From positions 20,168,198 to 20,232,197 of the forward strand of contig NC_087077.1 of the NCBI RefSeq assembly GCF_026151205.1: DNA of 64,000 nt, written 5' to 3'. The stretch's first letter is position 1, and every line of letters begins with the position of its first letter. The notes under the pieces are model-generated. The model searched no databases and was not told where the DNA came from. It saw nothing but the letters and a program-made list of their open reading frames with translations. Made by a program: the position numbers and the translations under genes. Below are positions 24,660 to 35,519 of this stretch, piece after piece. The DNA comes from Bolinopsis microptera. Its lineage: Eukaryota; Ctenophora; Tentaculata; Lobata; Bolinopsidae.

Positions 24660-25760
24660 AATAGAATTGTAGACTACTATTACTACACTATTACTACACT
24701 CCTACTACACTATTACTACACTATTACTACACTATTACTACATGCCTACTACACTTCTTACTACTACTACTACACTATTACTACACTATTACTATACTCC
24801 TACTACACTCCTACTACACTCCTTACTACACTCCTACTACACTCCTACTATACTCCTACTACATTCGTACTACACTCTTACTACACTCCTACTACACTCC
24901 TACTACACTCCTACTTCACTCTTACTACACTCCTACTACACTCCTACTACACTCTTACTACACTCCTACTACACTACTACTACTACTATTACTACTACAC
25001 TACTACTACACTCCTACTACACTCCTACTACACTCTTACTACACTCCTACTACACTCCTACTACACTCCTACTTCACTCTTACTACACTCCTACTACACT
25101 CCTACTACACTATTACTACACTATTACTACACATGCCTACTACACTTCTTACTACTACTACTACACTATTACTACACTATTACTACACTCCTACTACACT
25201 CTTACTACACTCCTACTACACTCCTACTACACTCCTACTTCACTCTTACTACACTCCTACTACACTCCTACTACACTATTACTACACTATTACTACACTA
25301 TTACTACATGCCTACTACACTTCTTACTACTACTACTACACTATTACTACACTACTACTACACTCCTACTACACTCCTACTACACTCCTTACTACACTCC
25401 TACTACACTCCTACTATACTCCTACTACATTCGTACTACACTCTTACTACACTCCTACTACACTCCTACTACACTCCTACTTCACTCTTACTACACTCCT
25501 ACTACACTCCTACTACACTCTTACTACACTCCTACTACACTACTACTACTACTATTACTACTACACTACTACTACACTCCTACTACACTCCTACTACACT
25601 CTTACTACACTCCTACTACACTCTTACTACACTCCTACTACACTCCTACTACACTCTTACTACACTCCTACTACACTACTACTACTACTATTACTACTAC
25701 ACTACTACTACACTCCTACTACACTCCTACTACACTCCTACTACACTACTACTACTACTC
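24660..25760. repeat. Low-complexity array of TCCTACTACAC (11 bp)
   Basis: About 1.1 kb of TACTACACTCC and TACTACTAC variants. The marker CATGCCTACTACACTTCTTA recurs at about 24741, 25132 and 25307, so large blocks were duplicated. The strand asymmetry is extreme: almost no G on the plus strand. The long tyrosine/threonine/leucine open frames here are by-products. Confidence 0.95.
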
Positions 25761-26383
25761 CTAATACTCTCTCCCTTGCCATGTCAGTCCGCTTCCAGGC
25801 GTTGCTGTAAAATAATCTTTAGTACAGTACATCGGTTTGATAAAATAACTGGGTCTCCAGTCTTTAGTATAATCTTTACACGGGTTTAATAGCCCGTAAA
25901 GCTAGGTCAGTAATCACACTTATCTCTAGCTGTAGTTATCACGCACCGTCTCCCTGCCTTCGTGCTGGATCTCAGGATCTGACCTCGTAATCACATCTAA
26001 CGCTACTTTAACCAACATATAATGTATAATCATGCAGAAGACGCAGTGTACATATTATATTACGAGCCACTAATCTCAAATCTGACAACTATACATTAAT
26101 AGTCCTCATTTACTGCTTTTATTTGTCTTGTCTAAATGAGGGAACCCGTCTTGCAAACAGTAAGACGAAAATCTAGAGATTTTTCCATCCGGATATTCTG
26201 TCAAGTTTGTTTGGTTGTTTTGTTCATAGAACCCGTCCCCAATCTCGTATCCAGGGTTACAGTACTGTGTTACCATGGTTACAGTAACCCGTCCCCAATC
26301 TCGTATCGGAAAACGATCCAGCTCAATTGTGAGTGTAAATATGGGTGGAAGCTGCAATGGTATAATTAATATTCTGCCATCCT

Positions 26384-26436
26384 GTGGTAACCACAGGTAA
26401 CCACAGTGTGGTAACCACAGGTAACCACAGTGTGGT
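26384..26436. repeat. Short repeat of GGTAACCACAG
   Basis: Four copies of GGTAACCACAG, alternating with TGT. Confidence 0.85.
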
Positions 26437-26578
26437 TGCAATTAACTCACGATCCTACCATCGATAAGAGTAATTATCATTTCCGACTGCTAGTAATAAT
26501 TTTAATTATAGCTCCACTCCCCAGCTATAACATGTACTTATGATTGCACCAGTCAGCGGTCTTTAGTGGTTAGTACTG

Positions 26579-26630
26579 GTTACTAAGGGTTACTAAGGGT
26601 TACTAAGGGTTACTAAGGGTTACTAAGGGG
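26579..26630. repeat. 10-bp repeat, 5 copies
   Basis: GGTTACTAAG repeated five times. It is not a telomeric motif. Confidence 0.85.
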
Positions 26631-26914
26631 TCGGTGTTTTGAAGCCATTGAAATCTGGACAAGGAAATGTGGGTAAGTGTATGGTTACTATAACTACTCC
26701 TTACTGTACTAACAGAGGAGGAGAGGGGTGATCTGGGTATGACATAATCCTGGCATACAGCTTCACGGGTGTACACTGTTATAACACACTGTATAACTAG
26801 TTAATAGTACTGTATAACTAGTTAATAGTTGTAATGTTTTGTTATTTCCCACAATCGTTAGTGCGAGCTCCCTCGCAGTACTGGGATCTGATAATGCTGC
26901 TAGGAGCTGCACAC

Positions 26915-27072
26915 AGTACAGTGTAACCATGGTTACAGTACTGTGTTACCATGGTTACAGTACTGTGTTACCAGGTTACAGTACTGTGTTACCATGGTTA
27001 CAGTGCTGTGTTACCAGGTTACAGTACTGTGTTACCATGGTGACAGTACTGTGTTACCATGGTTACAGTACG
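26915..27072. repeat. 22-bp array of X-box palindromes
   Basis: About 7-8 copies of ACAGTACTGTGTTACCATGG plus TT. Each intact unit holds the palindrome GTTACCATGGTTAC; two copies lost AT and read GTTACCAGGTTAC. A solo copy of the same unit is at 29620-29650, inside intron 1 of the tetraspanin gene. The array lies about 0.6 kb upstream of that gene's start codon. Confidence 0.93.
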
Positions 27073-27671
27073 CTTTTGTGTGTTATCGATCAGCTTGGAT
27101 CCTATAGATCGAGCTATTTTGCCGTACGATATTTACTCTGCTTTGATAGCATTTGCCGGGAATACGGATTTCTTTGTCTTTTTGCCTTTAGTGAATATTT
27201 ATCTGCTATTTTTGAGTTGCCGGACGCCGGTATATATATATATTATATATATATATATATAATATATATAATATATAGTATCTGAAAACGGCTTAATCGA
27301 CTCATTTTGAAACTTTGATTTTACGGTTGAATTATCCATAAATAAAATGGAATCATCCCATATTTAATTTTTACATCTGAGTTTAGTAACACTAACAAAT
27401 TGAGAATAACATTTTATTTGAGTAAATAAACCCTGCTTGTCTGGTTTCTCTAGATAATGATAGTTTCTTACTTTACATAACTAACTATTTCCCTTTAGTT
27501 CACTATCCTACTATTTCCCTTATTAGTTACAGTAAAGGTTTATAGTTTGCTCTAAGTTAACTTAACTTGCTCTAAGTTATTACACTAACCCACTATTTAC
27601 TCTAAGTTTACTAACCCACTATTTGCTATGTAGTTTACTAACCCACTATTTGCTATGTTATAGCCGTTAGG
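27073..27671 (+). promoter_or_regulatory. Upstream region of the tetraspanin gene
   Basis: Unique AT-rich DNA before the ATG at 27672. It includes an alternating TA tract at about 27228-27279 and a short repeat of ACTAACCCACTATTT near 27585-27650. No defined core promoter can be assigned. The X-box array at 26915-27072 lies just upstream and could act as a regulatory element; that is inference. Confidence 0.35.
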
Positions 27672-30600
27672 ATGCAGCCGCTAATACCAGCTGAGAAGCG
27701 TATAAAGGTAGCGGACACACTCCGGCTACTATTTCACTACTGTAACATAGTAAACCTGACACTGGGACTAATAGTGTTCGGGGTGGGGGTGTCACTAGTT
27801 CTCTCCCCTCTACCTCTCCCTGCTGGCAAAGATGTAAGTAGTGTAACTATAGTAACTAATAGTGTTTGGGGTGGGGGTGTCACTAGTTCTCTCCCCTCTA
27901 CCTCTCCCTGCTGGCAAAGATGTAAGTAGTGTAACTATGGTAACTAGTAGTGTAACTATGGTAACTAGTAGTGTAACTATGGTAACTAATAGTGTTCGGG
28001 GTGGGGGTGTCACTAGTTCTCTCTCCTCTACCTCTCCCTGCTGGCAAAGATGTAAGTAGTGTAACTATGGTAACTAGTAGTGTAACTATGGTAAATAGTA
28101 GTGTAACTATGGTAACTAGTAGTGTAACTATGGTAACTAGAAGTGTAACTATGGTAACTAGTAGTGTAACTATGGTAACTAATAGTGTTCGGGGTGGGGG
28201 TGTCACTAGTTCTCTCTCCTCTACCTCTCCCTGCTGGCAAAGATGTAAGTAGTGTAACTATGGTAACTAGTAGTGTAACTATGGTAAATAGTAGTGTAAC
28301 TATGGTAACTAGTAGTGTAACTATGGTAACTAATAGTGTTCGGGGTGGGGGTGTCACTAGTTCTCTCCCCTCTACCTCTCCCTGCTGGCAAAGATGTAAG
28401 TAATGTAACTATGGTAACTAGAAGTGTAACTATGGTAACTAGTAGTGTAACTATGGTAACTAATAGTGTTCGGGGTGGGGGTGTCACTAGTTCTCTCCCC
28501 TCTACTTCTCCCTGCTGGCAAAGATGTAAGTAGTGTAACTATGGTAACTAGTAGTGTAACTATGGTAACTAGTAGTGTAACTGTGGTAACTAATAGTGTT
28601 CGGGGTGGGGGTGTCACTAGTTCTCTCCCCTCTACCTCTCCCTGCTGGCAAAGATGTAAGTAATGTAACTATGGTAACTAGAAGTGTAACTATGGTAACT
28701 AGTAGTGTAACTATGGTAACTAATAGTGTTCGGGGTGGGGGTGTCACTAGTTCTCTCCCCTCTACTTCTCCCTGCTGGCAAAGATGTAAGTAGTGTAACT
28801 ATGGTAACTAGTAGTGTAACTATGGTAACTAGTAGTGTAACTATGGTAACTAATAGTGTTCGGGGTGGGGGTGTCACTAGTTCTCTCCCCTCTACCTCTC
28901 CCTGCTGGCAAAGATGTAAGTAATGTAACTATGGTAACTAGAAGTGTAACTATGGTAACTAGTAGTGTTTGGGGTGGGGGTGTCACTAGTTCTCTCCCCT
29001 CTACCTCTCCCTGCTGGCAAAGATGTAAGTAGTGTAACTATGGTAACTAGTAGTGTAACTATGGTAACTAGTAGTGTAACTATAGTAACTAATAGTGTTT
29101 GGGGTGGGGGTGTCACTAGTTCTCTCCCCTCTACCTCTCCCTGCTGGCAAAGATGTAAGTAGTGTAACTATGGTAACTAGTAGTGTAACTATGGTAACTA
29201 GTAGTGTAACTATGGCAACTAATAGTGTTCGGGGTGGGGGTGTCACTAGTTCTCTCCCCTCTACCTCTCCCTGCTGGCAAAGATGTAAGTAGTGTAACTA
29301 TGGTAACTAGTAGTGTAACTATGGTAACTAGTAGTGTAACTTTGGTAACTAATAGTGTTCGGGGTGGGGGTGTCACTAGTTCTCTCCCCTCTACTTCTCC
29401 CTGCTGGCAAAGATGTAAGTACAGTTAATGTTGCAAATTTTGATATTCTGTAAGTTGGTCCCAATTAGACACAAACTTTCGACATTTTACCGTCCTCAAG
29501 ATTTTTTAAATTTTAATACTCTGTAGCGAATTGGTTTGTTTGAACCTTTTTCGAAGAAAAAGACATTATTCTAAGCAAACAGTCAACAAATTCTTCTCAA
29601 AGTGTTATAGTATTTATATTTGTGCTGTGTTACCATGGTTACAGTACTGTGTTCTCATTGTGCCCTTATAATCTACATGTTTATCTGCGATAGCTGATAA
29701 CAGTAAATAGAACGGGTCGTCTGTCCAGCTACTTACAGATTAGAAGTTAAGATTACGTAATAAGAATAACTAACATAATATGTCATATATATGTTATTAT
29801 GTGCTAACATTACTAATAATAACGAGCTAATCCTATTCTCTCAGATCTCTGTAATCTACGGAACTTTACTGATATCAGCAGTTATAGTGATACTAGTGGT
29901 GAGTAGTAGGATATTATTAGTAATATATTACATAAATTACTAAGTAGTAGGATATTATTAGTAATATATTACATAAATTACTAAGTAGTAGGATATTATT
30001 AGTAATATATTACATAAATTACTAAGTAGTAGGATATTATTAGTAATATATTACATAAATTACTAAGTAGTAGGATATTATTAGTAATATATTACATAAA
30101 TTACTAAGTAGTAGGATATTATTAGTAATATATTACATAAATTACTAAGTAGTAGGATATTGTAAAATCCGGATTGGAGTATTATTTATGAGTCGCATTG
30201 TTGTAATGTATTCTGGGTAAAATTATCTTTATCCCGGTTGTTGCGACAAGTAAAAATGCTCTTATTAGGGAAAGGAGATTACTCGACGTTTCAATGTAAC
30301 TACATCGTATTCATGATCTAAAAACAAGTGTTAAAAATTCAAAACGTAAAAAACATATATCTGAGGCAAAATTTGTGTACATTAATTTATTTTTAATCAA
30401 TCAACTTTATCCAAAAATTCGATACAAAAAAGTCATAACAAAATAGTAGGATATTATTAGTAATATGTTACATAAATTACTAAGTAGTAGGATATTATTA
30501 GTAATATATTACATAAATTACTAAGTAGTAGGATATTATTAGTAATATATTACATAAATTACTAAGTAGTAGGATATTATTAGTAATATATTACATAAAT

Positions 30601-33561
30601 TACTAAGTAGTAGGATATTATTAGTAATATATTACATAAATTACTAAGTAGTAGGATATTATTAGTAATATATTACATAAATTACTAAGTAGTAGGATAT
30701 TATTAGTAATATATTACATAAATTACTAAGTAGTAGGATATTATTAGTAATATATTACATAAATTACTAAGTAGTAGGATATTATTAGTAATATATTACA
30801 TAAATTACTAAATAGTAGGATATTATTAGTAATATATTACATAAATTACTAAGTAGTAGGATATTATTAGTAATATATTACATAAATTACTAAGTAGTAG
30901 GATATTATTAGTAATATATTACATAAATTACTAAGTAGTAGGATATTATTAGTAATATATTACATAAATTACTAAGTAGTAGGATATTATTAGTAATATA
31001 TTACATAAATTACTAAGTAGTAGGATATTATTAGTAATATATTACATAAATTACTAAGTAGTAGGATATTATTAGTAATATATTACATAAATTACTAAGT
31101 AGTAGGATATTATTAGTAATATATTACATAAATTACTAAGTAGTAGGATATTATTAGTAATATATTACATAAATTACTAAGTAGTAGGATATTATTAGTA
31201 ATATATTACATAAATTACTAAGTAGTAGGATATTATTAGTAATATATTACATAAATTACTAAGTAGTAGGATATTATTAGTAATATATTACATAAATTAC
31301 TAAGTAGTAGGATATTGTAAAATCCGGATTGGAGTATTATTTATGAGTCGCATTGTTGTAATGTATTCTGGGTAAAATTATCTTTATCCCGGTTGTTGCG
31401 ACAAGTAAAAATGCTCTTATTAGGGAAAGGAGATTACTCGACGTTTCAATGTAACTACATCGTATTCATGATCTAAAAACAAGTGTTAAAAATTCAAAAC
31501 GTAAAAAACATATATCTGAGGCAAAATTTGTGTACATTAATTTATTTTTAATCAATCAACTTTATCCAAAAATTCGATACAAAAAAGTCATAACAAAATA
31601 GTAGGATATTATTAGTAATATGTTACATAAATTACTAAGTAGTAGGATATTATTAGTAATATATTACATAAATTACTAAGTAGTAGGATATTATTAGTAA
31701 TATATTACATAAATTACTAAGTAGTAGGATATTATTAGTAATATATTACATAAATTACTAAGTAGTAGAATATTATTAGTAATATATTACATAAATTACT
31801 AAGTAGTAGGATATTATTAGTAATATATTACATAAATTACTAAGTAGTAGGATATTATTAGTAATATATTACATAAATTACTAAGTAGTAGGATATTATT
31901 AGTAATATATTACATAAATTACTAAGTAGTAGGATATTATTAGTAATATATTACATAAATTACTAAGTAGTAGGATATTATTAGTAATATATTACATAAA
32001 TTACTAAGTAGTAGGATATTATTAGTAATATATTACATAAATTACTAAGTAGTAGGATATTATTAGTAATATATTACATAAATTACTAAGTAGTAGGATA
32101 TTATTAGTAATATATTACATAAATTACTAAGTAGTAGGATATTATTAGTAATATATTACATAAATTACTAAGTAGTAGGATATTATTAGTAATATATTAC
32201 ATAAATTACTAAGTAATAGCATATTATTAGTAATATATTACATAAATTACTAAGTAGTAGGATATTATTAGTAATATATTACATAAATTACTAAGTAGTA
32301 GGATATTATTAGTAATATATTACATAAATTACTAAGTAGTAGGATATTATTAGTAATATATTACATAAATTACTAAGTAGTAGGATATTATCAGTCATAT
32401 ATTACATAAATTACTAAGTAGTAGGATATTATTAGTAATATATTACATAAATTACTAAGTAGTAGGATATTATTAGTAATATATTACATAAATTACTAAG
32501 TAGTAGGATATTATTAGTAATATATTACATAAATTACTAAGTAGTAGGATATTATTAGTAATATATTACATAAATTACTAATGGTGAGTTCACAAGACAG
32601 CTGGTACAGTTACAATTCCGGTTGGAACTTTGCCAACTTGGTGGCAAACATAGTTTCCTTTAGAAGAAGGTCTTCATTAGCCACTCCTCCTGATCAGGGA
32701 CAAAAGGAAATCGCGGCATGTGTGGAATCGCGATTTTCCCCATTATTTGCGACAAATTTTATGTATAGTCTTATGTATAGTCTGTTAAAAATCGCGGTAT
32801 CGCGATTTTTGGGCATAATAATTGCGATTTTCTTTTGTCCCCGCTCCTGATCAATGAGGGATATAAAATCTTTGTAACTTAAAAGCTTTCAATCACATTA
32901 CTTCACACTAAACCCTTACTCCTTCATAAACTTCAACATATTTCAGGGCATGCTGGGTATTCACGGCTGCTACTGGGTTCAAGAAAACAGACTGAAACTC
33001 TACGCTGTCTCCACGATAGCAGCTATTGTGTTAGAAGCAGGGCTCGGATCCATGGCCATTATAAAGGAGCAGTCCATCATGGACCACATAGACTCGACCC
33101 TGGAGAACTTCAGAAGCATGAACAGTAACCATAGTAACATGCCTTTACGGGAGTACAGACAGTCTCAGTACGATACTAACGCTACCTACAAGAACATTGT
33201 GGATAACGTGCACACAGAGCTATCCTGCTGCTCCTTTATAAATATTAGCAATAACATCAGCTCCTGTCACCACCGTATCAGTGGTACACCTCTACCAGGC
33301 TGTGTGGAAACCTTCAGGGACTTTATCAATATCAAGCTAACTTACATACGGTGTTTAGCATTCATGTTGGTTCCTATCCAGTTGTTCTGTTTAGGGTTTG
33401 ATCTGATGGTTCTGAAGACACTGCAGGTTACTAAGGAGTACGATAAGTTGGAGAGGGAACTGAGTAATAGAAAGAGGGAGAAGAGGAACAGTATGGGGTA
33501 CACTACTATTGGGGATGTGGAGAACATTAACCTACAGGCTGCGTACAATAGAGTGGTGTAA
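27672..33561 (+). CDS. Tetraspanin family membrane protein, 3 coding exons, 276 aa
   Basis: Exons: 27672-27833, 29845-29898 and 32947-33561, all joined in phase 0. Donors GTAAGT (27834) and GTGAGT (29899); acceptors TCTCTCAG (to 29844) and ATTTCAG (to 32946). Tetraspanins organise membrane protein complexes at the cell surface and in vesicles. Four membrane spans are visible: residues about 24-48, 55-78, 89-111 and 203-229. After span 2 comes the family signature GIHGC...QEN (residues 76-86). The large outer loop has four cysteines, CC at 166-167, C179 and C191; the usual CCG reads CCS here. N-glycosylation sites occur in the loop (NAT at 150, NIS at 171 and 175). The tail is basic (RKREKR). 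Length is normal for the family. The first ATG is used; further upstream coding exons are not excluded. Both introns are filled by satellites. Confidence 0.9.
27750..29425 (+). repeat. 130-bp array that duplicates the exon 1 end and its splice donor
   Basis: The unit holds about 65 bp of exon 1 (GTTCGGGGTGGGGGTGTCAC through CTGGCAAAGAT), the donor GTAAGTA, then copies of a 21-bp subrepeat, AGTGTAACTATGGTAACTAG. Counting the true exon end at 27833, GATGTAAGTA appears 13 times. The GAT ends at 27833, 27921, 28051, 28244, 28395, 28525 and then mostly every 130 bp to about 29415. Spacings of 88, 130, 151 and 193 bp differ by multiples of the 21-bp subrepeat. Reading through from exon 1 hits a stop inside the first copy, so the downstream copies act as intron if the first donor is used. 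Confidence 0.95.
29426..29844 (+). other. Unique 3' part of tetraspanin intron 1
   Basis: AT-rich intron sequence with a solo GTTACCATGGTTAC at 29629-29642, ending in the acceptor TCTCTCAG at 29844. Confidence 0.7.
30161..30445. mobile_element. Insert of unknown nature within the satellite, copy 1
   Basis: 285 bp starting TGTAAAATCCGGATTGGAGT and ending AAAAAAGTCATAACAAAA. It has no terminal inverted repeat, no poly-A tail and no coding. Both edges sit in the satellite motif TAGTAGGATAT. It could be a transposon fragment or captured unique DNA. Confidence 0.4.
31316..31600. mobile_element. Insert within the satellite, copy 2
   Basis: Apparently identical to 30161-30445, with the same edges and the same variant satellite unit after it. 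It therefore arose by duplication of the array block rather than by a second insertion. Confidence 0.4.
32695..32843 (-). mobile_element. hAT-like MITE, 149 bp, inside tetraspanin intron 2
   Basis: Starts CAGGGACAAAAGGAAATCGC and ends in the inverse, TTTTCTTTTGTCCCCG. It is flanked by a perfect 8-bp target-site duplication CTCCTGAT (32687-32694 and 32844-32851). The interior has further inverted matches (AATCGCGATTTT). Length, ends and interior match the copy at 39861-40009 in opposite orientation. No transposase is present, so it is non-autonomous. An 8-bp duplication plus CAGGG ends is typical of the hAT superfamily. Confidence 0.88.
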
Positions 33562-33571
33562 CCATGGTTAC
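33558..33571. promoter_or_regulatory. X-box-like palindrome overlapping the tetraspanin stop codon
   Basis: GTAACCATGGTTAC; the TAA stop (33559-33561) lies inside the palindrome. The motif is therefore fixed at the end of the coding sequence. Confidence 0.5.
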
Positions 33572-34159
33572 GTCTGGTAACTACTGGTTACTAGTCTGGT
33601 AGCTACTAGCAACAGAAAGAGAGAGAGAAGAGGAACAGTAATAGTGTTGTGGACTATGAAGAACATCAATCTACACACTACATACGATACAATTACTGGT
33701 AAAGCATTCTGGTAGCGAGTTTAGTTGCCATGGCATTAGAGTTGCAATGTTTAAGAATTGCCCAATATGAACACTCCTATCTCCACATGGCTATCTACAA
33801 CTAACTCTAACCTTGTATGTAACTACTCCAGGAGGAGCTATGTAAAGAGTACAGCAAGATAGGGATTGGGACAGAACAGTGAACAGTTGGACCTTGCTAC
33901 GACTTTTAAAGTTACTACAGCGTGATTTCGTGACTGTGATCTTGAATCCCGAGACCTGACTCCTGACGGAACGATTAGGTTTAATGAGAACAATTTACCA
34001 CGACTGATCAATTTTAAGTCTGTGCATAATATTACAGTCTACTCGAGAGATTGGAGATATATACATGATCATGAAGCCATGACATTATAGCTGCAGTAAC
34101 AGTGATCCTAGAAGTGCAAACCAATGAATGAGAGATGGGGAGATTATTATGGTGATCTC
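33562..34159 (+). other. Tetraspanin 3' region with degenerate copies of the coding tail
   Basis: 33606-33700 resembles the coding end at 33465-33561 (shared AGAAAGAG, GAGAAGAGGAACAGTA and GAACAT). A segment at 33832-33883, after a TACTCCAG acceptor-like string, reads EELCKEYSKIGIGTEQ then stop, and recalls TKEYDKLERE of the tail. These may be decayed tandem duplicates of the 3' end or an alternative last exon. No AATAAA is seen close to the stop; the nearest I find is near 35279. Confidence 0.4.
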
Positions 34160-34905
34160 TACTCTGGTTGTGTGACCATGGTTACTCTGGTTGTGTGACC
34201 ATGGTTACTCTGGTTGTGTGACCATGGTTACTCTGGCTGTGTGACCATGGTTACTCTGGCTGTGTGACCATGGTTACTCTGGCTGTGTGACCATGGTTAC
34301 TCTGGTTGTGTGACCATGGTTACACTGGTTGTGTGACCATGGTTACACTGGTTGTGTGACCATGGTTACTCTGGTTGTGTGACCATGGTTACTCTGGTTG
34401 TGTGACCATGGTTACTCTGGCTGTGTGACCATGGTTACTCTGGTTGTGTGACCATGGTTACTCTGGCTGTGTGACCATGGTTACTCTGCCTGTGTGACCA
34501 TGGTTACTCTGACTGTGTTACCATGGTTACTCTGGCTGTGTGACCATGGTTACCCTGGCTGTGTGACCATGGTTACTCTGGTTGTGTGACCATGGTTACT
34601 CTGGTTGTGTGACCATGGTTACTCTGACTGTGTTACCATGGTTACACTGGTTGTGTGACCATGGTTAATCTGACTGTGTTACCATGGTTACTCTGACTGT
34701 GTGACCATGGTTACTCTGGCTGTGTGACCATGGTTACTCTGGTTGTGTGACCATGGTTACTCTGGCTGTGTTACCATGGGTACTCTGGCTGTGTTACCAT
34801 GGTTACTCTGACTGTGTTACCATGGTTACTCTGACTGTGTTACCATGGTTACTCTGACTGTGTGACCATGGTTACTCTGACTGTGTGACCATGGTTACCA
34901 GAGTC
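34160..34905. repeat. 23-bp array of X-box-like palindromes, about 32 copies
   Basis: The unit is TCTGGTTGTGTGACCATGGT plus TAC. Each copy contains GTGACCATGGTTAC or GTTACCATGGTTAC, which fits GTNRCC-AT-GGYNAC. Variation falls mainly in the linker (GGTTG, GGCTG, GACTG), while the 14-bp core is almost constant. Confidence 0.95.
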
Positions 34906-35519
34906 TCTGGCTGGATATTTATTTTTTAAAGCTCCATGTATAACTAAACCAACTTTTCTTAAAGCCTAAGTATTTATTATTTTGAGAGTTTGCGAGATAA
35001 CCGTTAGCATACGAATTTAATAATGTTGTGCTTGCTGGAGTTTCAATAACCATGGTAATTTGCGAAGTTTTAAAATTTTTCTGCGTTTTGATTTGTGCAT
35101 TTTCTTTCCAACTAGTTTATACATGATCGTGTGAGATTTGCTAATTTGTTATATTTATTTTGATTTTCAACTTTATTTGAACTAACATTTACTTTGCTCA
35201 GTTTATATAACAAATATTCCGTGTTGTTACTTTGTCTAAGCGGTTTCGCAAATAATCAAAAAATAATTGACTGTCAAAAATAAATACAGTTCAGCTCTTA
35301 TACCAGGTTATGTAAAGGTGGAATGCACATTCAAATTTGAGATCTGACGAAAATTACAAATGTTCTTTCTACTCAATAATTATTTATTCATAACGATTTT
35401 ATATTGTGTCTTCATCGGTCAATTGGAAGTTGGTTGAAAAGTATAGGTTAACAAATGCGATTGGCAATATTTGATCAGTACAAGTTTTGGAGGTCTAGAA
35501 TGGCCAAATAACGCCAACA
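34906..35519. other. Unique AT-rich spacer
   Basis: No gene is recognised. AATAAA is at about 35279-35284. A near-palindrome AATAACCATGGTAATT is at about 35046. Confidence 0.5.

Larger units (their letters stand above)
25761..26914. other. Unique DNA with small repeats
   Basis: No supported gene. The segment CCCGTCCCCAATCTCGTATC is duplicated near 26231 and 26289, around a perfect GTTACCATGGTTAC at 26269-26282. GGTAACCACAG repeats lie at 26384-26436, and five copies of GGTTACTAAG lie at about 26579-26630. TGTATAACTAGTTAATAGT is repeated twice near 26789-26830. Confidence 0.5.
29903..32580. repeat. 41-bp satellite filling tetraspanin intron 2
   Basis: About 50 copies of a 41-bp unit, AAGTAGTAGGATATTATTAG then TAATATATTACATAAATTACT. 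The array begins inside the donor (GTGAGTAGTAGGATATT). It is interrupted twice by the same 285-bp non-satellite segment (30161-30445 and 31316-31600). Each of these is followed by a unit with TATGTTAC instead of TATATTAC, so satellite plus insert was duplicated with a period of 1155 bp. The right edge reads ACTAATGGTGAGTT, which again resembles the donor. Confidence 0.96.

Noticed and set aside
24742-25889. Tyrosine/threonine/leucine-rich frames up to 340 codons
   Set aside because: Direct translation of the TACTACACTCC array, with large overlaps between copies and no unique sequence.
26571-26632. Telomere-like repeat
   Set aside because: GGTTACTAAG is a 10-bp unit and does not match TTAGGG-type telomere repeats.
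27810-29464. Many short frames of 65-109 codons on both strands
   Set aside because: They lie in the 130-bp repeat inside tetraspanin intron 1 and stop once per unit. The only coding part is exon 1.
30161-30445. Transposon with inverted ends inside the 41-bp satellite
   Set aside because: No terminal inverted repeat, target duplication distinct from the satellite, or poly-A tail was found. It is kept only as an insert of unknown type.
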